64,000 bases of DNA from Nymphalis io. Lineage: Eukaryota > Arthropoda > Insecta > Lepidoptera > Nymphalidae. Made by a program: the position numbers and the translations under genes. Under the pieces are notes generated by a model. It ran no database searches. It was not told the DNA's origin and saw nothing but the letters and a program-made list of their open reading frames with translations. Of the stretch, positions 11,811 through 22,820 are shown piece by piece (the first letter of the stretch is position 1; the number at the start of each line of letters is the position of its first letter). The stretch lies in assembly GCF_905147045.1 (NCBI RefSeq), contig NC_065897.1, positions 9,811,001 to 9,875,000 of the forward strand, written 5' to 3'.

Positions 11811-14629
11811 CTTTTAATTATAAAATAGCTACGTATTATTGATTTTGTCACACTTGTTGGGGTAACAGTGTTGTTAATATTGCACATAATAAAATTAAGT
11901 TTAAAACTATATGACAAAGGTATAATTCATTTTTGAATATAAGTAAGTTTTGAATTACTAAGCATGTGATTAAATATCTAATTAATTTTAACTCTTTTCG
12001 CTTTGTTAACACTTCCTAATATTTTGGAAAGTTTTATCCTCGAAAATAAGTACGCTGTAAACTAACTTATAACATTGTAGCTATAGGTAGCCCGAGTTTA
12101 TTAACTAACGTAATTATATGTAACCTGCATGGTAAATACAATGAAGTGACATTTCTTATTCGTTATAATATAGTAGTTATGGTCTTACTTAGAAAGGCTA
12201 TTTAGTGTTTGAATAGTGAAACGATGCTGTGTCTTCTTCTATCGAATGTCAAATCAATAATGACAGAAAGAGAGAAACCAGTATTTATGTAAACAACCAC
12301 TAAGCAACGTTTAAAAGTAAGGCCGTAAATGTTCAGTATAAATTACATTAGCTCTTTTGTTTTAATTTTTTTTTGGAAAAACACACTTCATAACGTTCGT
12401 TATTTGATTTAATTTAAAAGTAACTAAAAAAAATTGTGTTTCAGATCGTGAATTAAGCATCAGATCGTGATGCCAAAAATAAAAAGTTATGTTTCAAGAA
12501 AGATTTAAAAATCAAAACAAGCACTTTATAAAATTAATTGTAAAGCTACAATCATTGTGTAGTCTGCACGAATTGGTATATTTTTTTTAAAAACGATTGA
12601 TGCTGTGTCTGTTACACCGTAAGATTAATTAAGAGGACTGATGGCTTGACGATAAATCAATCGTCTATTTGATCTCGTTGTATTCTTAAGGATCGAACAT
12701 ACTATCGACTAACGTCCAGTTTTTGAAATGCGTATTAAAATAAGATTTACTAATCTGACTGAATATTTAAAAACATTCAAAAACTGGAGGTAAGTATTAC
12801 TATTATAGCTAAACTAATTGACTTACGCATAACTTTCAAAAATAATATAATATACTTATATATATAAGGATAACTTAGCATACACATCACACTATATACT
12901 GGAGTTGGTAGAGGATTACGCCATGGCCGGCGAAATCAGACTGCCAGAATTCAGGCGAAAGGTTGTGAAACCAACAGACTCTACAACAAATCTATCAGCA
13001 TAGCTTTCTGCATTTTGGCAGCCAGCAAACTGCTAATATAGTGAGCGTTGTGGAAACCATATGAGTCAGATTATTAATACATCTCTCATATGTGATGGTA
13101 AAGTTTCTCGATCACTTCGACGGTCACAAGCTAACTGACAAATCCAAATAAAATATAACATTAGTTCAAAAGTACATAACAACTTATATCTAACAAGATT
13201 TTGAATTTTACTCTACACGCAATCAAAGTATAAAGTGTAATTATACAGTACCGATATCAACGATGTTTTTATTTAGTACAATAATCTACATTTTTTAAAT
13301 AATATACAAACAATAAAATCCTCTCTATTTTATGTATCAGATCATGTTAACTCAGACAGCGTTGTCTAACTAAATTGGAGATCGTATAACTTTTGATACG
13401 AGGAGCACGTTCCTAGACTACGCTGAATGGAAATGCAGGTACGATCTAATAAATCAAACTTGATCAGGTTATCGACTTGCAAACATAGGCACGGGCTTAT
13501 ATCTGAGACGACTTTTTTCTTTGAACACCTGAGACGAACGATGTTGGACTTCAAATCGACTTCTTAAGATATATATTTTTTTAGGAGAATAATTTGCTCG
13601 TTTTTAAGGAATTATTAATATTCCTATTTACGCTTCAAATATAGAGTACAGCTTGTGTTAAGAGTTGGGACGAAGGGGTTCCCACATTGCGACTTTTTAC
13701 ATCGCCAGGCGGCCATTGCGCTAATGACGCTTATATTATATATTATCTGCTTATGATATTTAACTTGTTTTTGGTGTAAAACATCTATTTGCGCGGCTTG
13801 GGGGTAAGACCGACTCGTATGCCGTGACGACATCCGGCATATCGCTCTCTTATGACTCTAAACTTTTTTGTGTACGCGTGGCGTATATACTATATACTAC
13901 TTACTATGTCGCTATTATTAATAAAAACTCGTATATTTTATAACTATACTCCAATTATTTATTAGTTCACTTTAAGTTTAAATTTTTTCGATAATCATCA
14001 ACTTCTATGTTGCATAACTACTGCGCGTGAAATAACGGACACTTCATTTTTTTAACAAACTATACACACCATTTTATTACTTTAAAAATAAATAAATAAT
14101 ACAAAAAAAACAATAATGGTACTGATATATAAAAATAAAACGTTTTGCGCAGCTCGAATATTAATAAATCCATTCGAATTAAGGTACGGTCACGTCGTCG
14201 GACTGGCATTTAAGAATCTCACCTATTGGTAATATTTTATTTGTAGAGGAGAATGCTTTACGAGCTCTGCAAGACGAAAACTCAAATTTTATCGGTAATT
14301 TCGTAAAATTGAGGGATCAAATCTAAAGAACGTTTTTACGATTTACGTGAGCGTGCTATAGCAGTTCTAGATGCTTTATTTTGAATATATCATTAATTTC
14401 GATTCGGTTTTCCTTATAATAATAGTCCTTTCGATTATGTGAAAATTTTCAAGTTATCTGTGTTATGGCTAAGGAATCTTTAATACTTGAAGCATCGTCA
14501 AATATTAATTTATCTTTTTTTGTACACGCTCATGTGTCGTCTGCACATATGCATTAAAGTAAGTGTCATATATTTAAGGGAGGTATATGAGTATATCTAA
14601 AGGTGGTGTAAAAACATTCAATAATCACT
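11811..14629. other. Single-copy spacer with islands and a family K piece
   Basis: 12205-12320 contains AATGTCAAATCAATAATGAC, also found at about 46.01 kb (family K, probably a MITE or other low-copy transposon). 12716-12727 and 12776-12787 form a perfect 12-bp inverted repeat, followed by an exact donor-like GGAG/GTAAGT at 12786-12795. 13355-13860 is GC-richer and unlike any repeat here, so it is a candidate regulatory island. No coding gene recognised. Confidence 0.35.
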
Positions 14630-14745
14630 ACATATTATAAGTTACTGTCTGTCCGTATAACCATCATAAACTCAAAACGTATTGAATGGATTTTCATACG
14701 TTCTTCACCATTGGACTGAATAATTTGTAAGGATGGCTTAGCTGT
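14630..14745 (+). mobile_element. Helitron-like fragment
   Basis: TTACTGTCTGTCCGTATAAC followed by TGAATGGATTTTCATACG and TTCTTCACCATTGGA matches the internal stretch of non-autonomous lepidopteran Helitrons as I remember them. No CTAG end is present, so it is truncated. Confidence 0.4.
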
Positions 14746-14843
14746 ATAATTAATTATGGTTTTGTGTTAATTGGCAAAAACATGACGGTGATTGTTTTAG
14801 TGGGCGGAAAAAATTATGTCGACTGAAGTCGTCAAAACAGAGG

Positions 14844-15173
14844 TATACATACAGTAACAGTAACAACCTGTTAATGTCCCACTGCTGGGCTAAGGCCTCC
14901 TCTCCCTTCTGAGGAGAAGGTTTGGAGCTTATTCCACCACGCTGCTCCAATGCGGGTTGGTATAATACACATGTGGCATAATTTCAATGAAATTAGACAC
15001 ATGCAGGTTTCCTCACGATGTTTTCCTTCACCGTCAAGCACGAGATGAATTATAATCACAAATTAAGCACATGAAAATTCAGTGGTACTTGCCCGGGTTT
15101 GAACCCACGATCGTCGGTTAAGATTCACGCGTTCTAACCACTAGACCATCCCGGCCGGTGAGCTATACATACA
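14844..15173 (-). mobile_element. Family B SINE, full length with target duplication
   Basis: Body 14854-15163 on the minus strand, flanked by TATACATACA at 14844-14853 and 15164-15173. The tail, read on the minus strand, is a repeated TGTTAC unit. The tRNA-like head (CCGGGATGGTCTAGTGGTTAG) and the B box around 15100-15110 are well kept. Open frames here are repeat readings. Confidence 0.9.
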
Positions 15174-15587
15174 CATATGTATTACGATATAAATTTTTCG
15201 ATAAATATACCCTATTCTAATCAAAGAAGGGGTATAGATAAAAATAGATTAGATTTACATATTCCATGCGATTTGCTAATAGGTCTGTTGTATTTTGGAC
15301 TTCAAACAGTTCTTAATTAATTTACCTTTATTGTTTGTCTGTGTTGTTACAATACAACACTATTCAAACTTACTTCTAACAACCACTTTAATTTTAGTTC
15401 TAAAGTTCCGATTATAAATTCATGGACATTCAAAACCAAATTTTTTCCGCGAATTATTCAATATCTCGACCAATGACATCGCTATGGAACCTTATTTTTC
15501 CGGCGCGAAGCTGGGATGGGTAGCTGTAATAATAAAGAAATCCAGGAAAGCCAAACTAGTAATAATGATAAATACAAAAACGTAACG
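15174..15587. other. AT-rich spacer
   Basis: No feature recognised apart from flanking SINE sequence. Confidence 0.3.
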
Positions 15588-15738
15588 GTCCGTAAATGTC
15601 CCACTGCTGGGCGAACGGTAGATTTTTCTTAAACGAGATGGTATACACAAATTGAGCACATGAAAATTCGTTAAAGCTGGGTTTGAATCCACAACATTCT
15701 TAAAACACTTGTTCTAACCACAAGGAAATCTCGACTTC
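15588..15738 (-). mobile_element. Family B SINE, internally deleted
   Basis: The 3' part (AAATGTCCCACTGCTGGGC on the plus strand) is joined through a scrambled segment to AAATTGAGCACATGAAAATT and the tRNA-like head (GGGTTTGAATCCACAAC, GTTCTAACCAC). Most of the middle of the element is missing. Confidence 0.7.
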
Positions 15739-16805
15739 CAAACCTATATCCTAATGATTATAAATACACAGATTAACACCCAATGAATTAAGAAAAAAAT
15801 ATTAGTAAAAGTTTAATTAAGGTTCTTATCTGAAATATGGAGGTAATTTCGTTAATTACTAAGTCGATAGCTATTTCAACTCTTTACGAGCGCCATGGCC
15901 GCGATAACGTTTCTAATTGTCAAATAAAAAAGGATTAACTCTAATCCTTGTTTAATAAAAATGTTAATCATGACACTTCCCATCGCAGTATGCAAATGTT
16001 ATTGCACCCTTTGCGATCGACGACAGCTTACGTCAGTAATATGCATTTTGTCTCAGCGAGATATCTAATTACGTTTGTAAAAAGAAGTATTTCAGCAATA
16101 ATATGGTAATATATAGGTAATATATCCAGAACATTTTAAATTTGAACCTTATCAAAAGAGGTTTTATATAGTTGAAAACAAATAAAAAACAGGTTATTGG
16201 TTTAGTGTTAATGAAGCTACGCTTCAGGTCATTCACCTCATTCGGAGTCTTTTATATAGTTATATCTAGAGAGATAAACTGTACTCATATATATAGATAT
16301 AATTTATCATTTCCTCGAAGTTATGTTATAACGATCTCACGGCCGTTCCGATCTATTCAGAGTCTAAGGTATTTTAATTTATTTAACTTATGAGTTTTCA
16401 CCGGCGTGATAAAAATATTTTAATCCGCTTACTTTCATTTTTATTTTGAATTTATATTTTAAAGTCAGCATCTGTCACTAATAAAGTCATATAAACATAA
16501 ATATCGAGATTAAAAACCTTTTTGTTTATTTCAATGCTAAAGTAGCACAATTAAAACGAAAATTGACCCTTAGAAAGGCAATACAAATATCCTTAATGTA
16601 ACGGACGCATCATTAAGGTGAATATTCTTCGGGATTACAAAAAGGCTCGTTTGGTTTGAACGAACACGTAATTTTAAAAACGCGGTTAACGATCTGTGTA
16701 CGTTACTAGACAGTGATGTCTAATGAACCATTAAATATATCGGTAAAGCTTTTAAAACTTATCGTTTTATTGAAATCTTAGTGGTGTTTAATGTTTTTAA
16801 TATAG
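15739..16805. other. AT-rich spacer
   Basis: A modest GC-richer patch lies at about 15880-16060 (GCCATGGCCGCGATAACG, TGCGATCGACGACAGC). No gene or repeat recognised. The open frame at 16172-16393 has no recognisable domain. Confidence 0.3.
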
Positions 16806-17092
16806 TAGTAACAGCCTGTGAATGTCCCACTACTGGGCTCTTTCTTTTTGAGGAGAAGAAGCTTATTCCGATGATGGTCGAGATGGAACCAGTGGTAAGA
16901 AATGGCCAAGATGGTCCAGTGGTAAGAACGCGTGAATCTTAACCGATGATCGTGGATTCAAACCCGGGCAAGCATAAATTATACACTAAGTTTTTATGTG
17001 ATTATAATTCATCACGTGCTATACGATGAAGGAAAACATCGTGAGGAAACCTGCATGTGTCTAATTATACTGAAATTCTGCCACATGTTTTT
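16806..17092. mobile_element. Two opposed family B pieces with a duplicated head
   Basis: 16806-16870 is the 3' end of a B element in minus orientation (GTCCCACTACTGGGC). 16874-17092 is the 5' two-thirds of another in plus orientation, cut off after CTGCCACATG. The plus copy carries two tandem versions of the A-box region: 16874-16901 and 16902-16928, each ending CCAGTGGTAAGAA. The B box GGATTCAAACCCGGG follows once. This could be a nested or rearranged insertion. Confidence 0.8.
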
Positions 17093-17898
17093 AATTTTAT
17101 ATAATAAAAATTACATCGGAAGATAAATACATATATACATATATATATATATAGTAAAATAACTACTTATACAGTATTTTGGAAAAATGCACTCTAATCT
17201 TGTAACATTTTGTTTGGTGTATATATATATATATAAATAAAAATATAACAATAAAAGAAATACATCAAAGGCATTAACAACACGTCTGCGGAGATTTGAT
17301 AGTGTAAGAAACAAAGGATTATATAATAAATTTAGTACACATTTTGATTATAAAATAAATGCAAAGTAAACCATAATATAATGAAGACTATTTTACCTAG
17401 AATTAAAATAATAATTTCGTTATAAATGTATTTGTTATTTCTAAATATTTTTTCTATCGATAAAAATAAAAGAAATCACTATAACACGAACGTCTGAAAG
17501 CGAAATTTATTCTAACAATTCACGCGCTCTCCCACAAGTCAGATTATTGTAAATAAGTATTACGCCCAACACCCGAATTAAACCGCGCCGCTTTTTAACG
17601 AATTGCGAAAAAGTTATTTAACAAACTTTCCTTCAGCCGGTCTTTACTACAAAATCCTTAGTGAAATATCGTTTTTCGCCGCTTGCAAAATTATTTGTAT
17701 CAATAGAATGTTTGGCCAAAATTTGGCTCGTTCAAATACGAGTGGCGAAATATTCGAGAGTTTAAAAAGGTGTGTTTGACTTAACTAATAAGTATGCGGG
17801 CTTCGAACAGAGTAACTAACCGAAAATAAACTTTTACGTACAAAAAAAGTTGTTGCTACGTCAATCGACATTGGATCAGTGTGTACCGTCTGTGTGTG
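17093..17898. other. AT-rich spacer with TA-rich tracts
   Basis: Short TA runs lie near 17130-17155 and 17219-17237. A GC-richer patch lies at about 17540-17650. No gene recognised. Confidence 0.3.
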
Positions 17899-17972
17899 TA
17901 TGTCTATGGGCAGCGGTGACGACTTACCATCAGGTGTCTCATTTGCTCGTCCGCCTACCTATTTAATAAAAA
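17899..17972 (+). mobile_element. Family A 3'-end fragment
   Basis: Only the last 70 bp or so of A remains: GTCTATGGGCAGCGGTGAC, CTTACCATCAGG and CTCGTCCGCCTACCTAT, then an AT-rich end. Confidence 0.75.
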
Positions 17973-18134
17973 TATATTATTTTTACAAAGGTAAAGGTTA
18001 AATTATGTAACAAGTTTGTTTTACACAAATTTTGAGTGCTAATTATTATTATATCATCATTATAAATCAGACACAAATGAAATCAAATTTTAGTAAAATT
18101 AAATTAAAACAAAAACAATTCAGATAAAATACAA

Positions 18135-18212
18135 TTTATTGACTCGGAATTTGAACCCAGAACCTCAACTAAAGAAAACCTTAACTAACCACGACTCCAG
18201 CGGGCACCGAAA
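18135..18212 (-). mobile_element. tRNA-like SINE head fragment
   Basis: Read on the minus strand it has TGGTTAGTTAAGG and GGTTCTGGGTTCAAATTCC, resembling A- and B-box promoter elements. It does not match the heads of B, E or H closely, so it may be another SINE family or a very old copy. Confidence 0.4.
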
Positions 18213-20103
18213 TTATCTTTATTATAGTTTAATTTGAAATATTGAAATAACCACCCATTCGTTTACTGCGATTTATCGTGTCTTGTTCGTATATCGCACT
18301 GAAAGCCATCTTGTTAATTGACCGTTTGAATAATTTAAATATATTGCAGCCGCAGGCTATATTTCAGCGGAATATTATAAATCAAAGGATTAGAAAATGG
18401 TTAAATGGATAATGGCAATATAGCTTCGAGTATCTTAATCACATTATGATTCCTACACCACTCAATATAAGGTTTATAATAGAATAAACGTACATGTATC
18501 TAGAGTAAAGCCCACCGTTCGTTCAGTCGCTTATCCTGCATACGTTATATGGCGATAACGGCAAAATAATCGCGGGAGTGCAGGGGGTGTCCGGCACAGC
18601 GGGGCGCGTCGGGCAAAAAGTACTAAGTGCGAGTTAAATACCCTTTGTGTCGTCATACTCTCCTGTTACAATTCATCGAAGGGTCCTCTCATTATTCAGT
18701 CCAAATTCGATTATATTCCCATTTCACAAAATATCCATATCGTCCCCGGCTTTTATTCTAATTGAAAATAGAACACCGTTTTTGTATATCACAATGTACA
18801 AGCTTAGTATGTTTATTTTGATATTCTATTTATCTTTGAAATGTATAATTAAAGTTACAGCTTTATAAGTCTTCGCATCAAAACATTTAGATAGACATGA
18901 AAGTAATTTCAGCTCGTAATAAATAACTCACGCAATATTTCATAACGAAAATGAATAAGAAGTTTTATGGCAAGGTTTAATAAAAGCAATTTTCCATATT
19001 ACAATTTTCGTTTATTAGTAGCAATCATTTACCTTGAATCCTTTTAATAAGAGGTTGCGGCGAACAGACGGAAGTAAATATCCTGTCCAAAAATGATTAC
19101 CGCACGCGCTGTTAACCGGCGTTATGACCGGCTTATATCCATTCCGAGGGTATTAGTCTCCTAGCCACCAATTACTGTAATTTATTAAGAGCCTTGCTTA
19201 CATTGACCGCTCTTTGGTGGCTTCTTTTTCTCGCTCGGAGGCACCGCAAGGAAAAATTACAATCTGAGCACAGACATAAGACAAGACATTATATTATAGC
19301 TCATGCGGTTGTCTGGTAAGTTTTAACATTATTATTTTATCGTACGTAATGCCAAATAATGCTGAAAATAAATATTTATTTTCATGCTTGTTATTTTGCC
19401 AAAATTTTACTATAATATATTTTTTGACAATTATTTTCTTAATAATCAATTCATGTGAAACTATTAACAGATGTATTATAAATTGAGTTACATAAAAAAA
19501 TGTTAATTCATTTTATTCTATTTTTATTTTTTTATATTGATATTAATAACTTGTAAACAATTTTACTTAGTAGAGAAATTTGCACCGAATATTTGCGTTA
19601 GAATGATCTTGTCGAGTGGCTACACATGCCGTAAGTTAGCCACCATCAAAGACCGTCCCTGGCTGACTGATCCCTAATATTTCACTCATAATTGGTTTAT
19701 TCTAAGCTTGCAGCGTTTCCGTATGTGGGTCCTTTGATCCGCCACTGTATTAAGTTGTAGCGGAGATGTATTGCGGCGGTTATTCGTTCAGATCTAAGGC
19801 TTTAAGTATATATAATTTAGAAAAAAATATCCGATTAAAAAGTTAATATCGATTGTAATAAGAAAAAATAAAATATATCTCAATATATTTGTATTATTTT
19901 ATCTATCATAAAAAGTATATTATTGTTTTATTTATAGTTATTTATAAGTTTACATATTTATAATTTATATTTTATAGTTTGTATATTTTATTTTATTATT
20001 ACAAATCTGGAACGATATAATAAAACATGAGTAAATAATGTAATGAAATGAAAGATTAATTAAAAAGCAATTGGCTAAAATGTTTGTCTTAAGATGATTT
20101 ACG
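18213..20103. other. Single-copy DNA with two GC-richer islands
   Basis: 18500-18680 is strikingly CpG-rich for this window (GTGTCCGGCACAGCGGGGCG). 19030-19270 is likewise non-repetitive and GC-richer (CGCACGCGCTGTTAACCGGC, TCGCTCGGAGGCACCGCAAG). Both are candidate regulatory elements. The open frame at 18647-18868 has no recognisable domain. The remainder is AT-rich. Confidence 0.35.
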
Positions 20104-20256
20104 TTATTTAATTTCCTGGGGGGTTGTCGGATTGTTTTTGCCTACGTTTGCTCTGTCCCTCCGGAAGCAGTCTGCCCGTGCCATGTCAACTCCCGTCCAT
20201 TTCCGGACATTGGTCAGCCTTAGAAAGTTTGTGATGTTGGCGACTCAATTGTTATA
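20104..20256 (-). mobile_element. LINE C-terminal fragment
   Basis: The minus strand contains an open stretch reading LTNVRKWTGVDMARADCF then RRDRANVGKNNPTTPQ just before a stop. This resembles the conserved end of a LINE ORF2 lineage different from those at 8.2, 35.7 and 63.3 kb. An in-frame stop precedes it upstream and no reverse transcriptase core is present. A dead 3' fragment. Confidence 0.6.
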
Positions 20257-20569
20257 TAGAGCAATAATATGATTATTCTGTCAGTAAATTTAAAAATATT
20301 CTTTTAATATTTCTATTATATGAAATATAATTAGCATAAAAACGTGGAGTTAGCATTCGCAGATAATAATTTGATTGTATTTAATTATCTAAAAGACTAA
20401 TTATTGACTTTCTCGACGGTTCTTCTTTGTCAGAATTTTGAATCGTTGGAATTTTAAATTTCATCTTGCAAAAGAAGATTCAAAAGTGATTTTATTATTA
20501 TTTTTATTTTGATTTCTTAAATATAAGAGTCAAGATGGTACATCTGATATAACACGTATGTATAAATGA

Positions 20570-20676
20570 AGACTGCGGATTTGAGTCCGCGCATATGTAT
20601 CATGGTATTATAAGCTCATATACTCCTAAGAGTAAATGAGGCTTTTATCCCGCAGTGGGACAAATACACGCTGTTA
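20570..20676 (+). mobile_element. Possible degraded family B SINE
   Basis: A B-box-like GGATTTGAGTCCG precedes ATCCCGCAGTGGGACAAATA and GCTGTTAC, which resemble the B head and 3' end with the middle deleted. The match is short and imperfect. Confidence 0.35.
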
Positions 20677-21744
20677 CAAAGTTGATAAAATTATTAAATT
20701 GTTGTTATAACGGTTTCTAATTAAAGAAGCCGTAAAAGTTTTAATAATTATTACGTGGTTGAATTTATATTTATTTACAATAAAATGTTAGTGTTGTTGC
20801 CACAAAAGATGTGAAAAACTCCGCTGAAAAAATACTCTTTCAAAAGCCTTTAGCATTGAGATAAACTCTAAATAGATTTCGTTAAAAAATAATAGTGATT
20901 AATTTGGAATATAGATAAAACATAAACAAAGAGAACAATAAAGTAAAAACTTCTGCGGGTACATTTATATCTTGACTCGTCTCAACTTTTAAAGTAGTAC
21001 TTGTATAAAATAAAAAAATATATATTGCGACCTACGTTTGTGAGAACCTCGTTCAGAGCATTTGTGTGATGACAATGAACTCGCAAGTCTCGCGATAAAT
21101 TTGATGCTAAGATTTGAGACGCAATCAGGTGTGCATAAATTATTTCTTACATTTACATTTTTAACTATAAATAAATCTCAACATCTTCCAAGAGAATATT
21201 CTGAATTTTAATAGAAAATTAGCTTGCCCTTATTGCTTTGGATTGGAGGTTAGTGCAGTGTGTGCAAGCATTTGGTAATGTGCATTAAACCATTTCAAAC
21301 TTATAAAATATTTTCTTTTACAATTCTGTTTTATTATACATATACATATTTGTTTATTTGTTTATTTGTAAGTAAGTGAAACAAACAGCATATTTTATAT
21401 TACATAAAACTTATAAACCTTAAAAACACACATGCCAATACAGTTTCCACAAATAATTAATCTGGAAGTGAACATATGTCCATTTATAAGACAAAATAAA
21501 CCAAAACTATATAATAAATTTATATGCAACGTCGCGAACGTTAAAACAGCGCGATGCGAGTAACGTTTATAATTGGAATAATTAAAATAAATAAGTATAG
21601 ATGTGCGAAACTTAAAGTTCCAGCTGATGCTGAAAATGAGTGATTTACAAACAATAATTGTTGTAATTTTATTACTTATTTCACTTATATTATAAATGGA
21701 ATAATGAGGTATTAAAATATGTTTTATTCCCACCATGGAATTTG
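20677..21744. other. AT-rich spacer
   Basis: TTTGTTTATTTGTTTATTTG near 21345-21370 could be the tail of an old LINE. The 113-residue minus-strand frame at 21395-21736 has no recognisable domain and sits in AT-rich DNA. No gene called. Confidence 0.3.
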
Positions 21745-21948
21745 CACAGTAACAACCCTTAAAAGTCCCACTGCTGGGCTAAGACCAGCCTACGGTTTGG
21801 TGGATTTTTATCCGCCACATGCAGATTTCGTCACGATGTTTTCCTGTTTTCCTGCAACGCCAAATACGAGATGAATTATAACCACAAATTAATAAAATGA
21901 AAATTCAATTGTGCTTGCCCGGCTTTGATCTCGGGATGTTCATGTCCA
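21745..21948 (-). mobile_element. Family B SINE, deleted copy
   Basis: AGTCCCACTGCTGGGCTAAG is followed by a deletion that brings GGTTTGGTGGAT next to the ACATGCAGATTTCGTCACG block. The copy continues to a decayed B box (CCCGGCTTTGATCTCGG on the plus strand). The head is truncated. Confidence 0.75.
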
Positions 21949-22619
21949 ACATGTCATCAAGACTCATAAATTTTCAAAAATATCAAGATATAAAATATAA
22001 AGATATAACAAATAAAAGTTAACGTTTACTACAGATTTTCAATCCTTGTTTCAATCAAGGGAAATCCATTTAACTAGTACGTGGTATTTGCTTAATGGCA
22101 ACGTCCGAGCGTAACGTCCCTTACGCGAGTAATCTTTATCACCACTGGCATCTGCAGACGACTTTATGATAATAGATTAATATCAGGGTAGTTTAGTTAC
22201 CCGATAGTTTTCATTAAGGATCTTATTTCGCATTTTATCCGAGCCGCATTGTTAGAAATGAACACGCTCTGATTGGGCGCATTTGTGAAAGGCACGAGTT
22301 TTCCGCTCTCACTGACGTAGCTGATTAATGTTTAAGGGACGTGGAGCAACGAATTCGGTCTTCAAATTAGTATTGAAACTTTTCAGACTGTAATGGCTTA
22401 ATGATTAGTGTGAAACTTTTTCGTAAAATTTTACGTTGCACTGATTTGTCTTTTTTCTTTCTTAGTTATTTTCTGAGGGATTTTTAAAAAATATAATTTG
22501 TATTTTCCTTTAATATTTTAGCTTATGTATCACAGTGCATGTTAATGTACTATTATTACTTATGTGCTGTTAGTATATAAAACAAACTAAAAGTAAATTA
22601 TAATCGTCTTTTAACTTTA
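21949..22619. other. Single-copy DNA with candidate regulatory island
   Basis: 22080-22345 is non-repetitive and GC-richer. It contains an Exd/Hox-like TGATTAATG at 22322-22330. Function is unproven. The rest is AT-rich. Confidence 0.3.
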
Positions 22620-22820
22620 GCTTACTCTTAAGATACTCAGTTCGAATCCCGAGTTTGGTGAATAAAAGTGATTGAATTTTTGGTCTGACATTGGAGGTAT
22701 TAGCTGCGAGTTTCTAAGTTACGATTTATAAGTATGATATAAGTATGACCTTCAAAAATTAAATAAAGCCGTTATGCCTGAGTCCGATTTTTCTCCAGTC
22801 ACATTGGACTATCATCGACA
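22620..22820 (+). mobile_element. Degraded family E-like SINE
   Basis: A B-box-like CAGTTCGAATCCCGAG is followed by GTGAATAAAAGTGATTGAAT. Further on come CCGTTATGCCTGAGTCCG and TTTTCTCCAGTCACATTGGA, which parallel the E body (GTTGGTCCTGCGCCTGA, TCTTTCCGGTCGTGTCGGA). Heavily substituted. Confidence 0.45.

Noticed and set aside
21395..21736. 113-residue minus-strand open frame, the longest in the window
   Set aside because: AT-rich, no recognisable domain and no splice or promoter context. A frame of this length is not unusual by chance in 64 kb.
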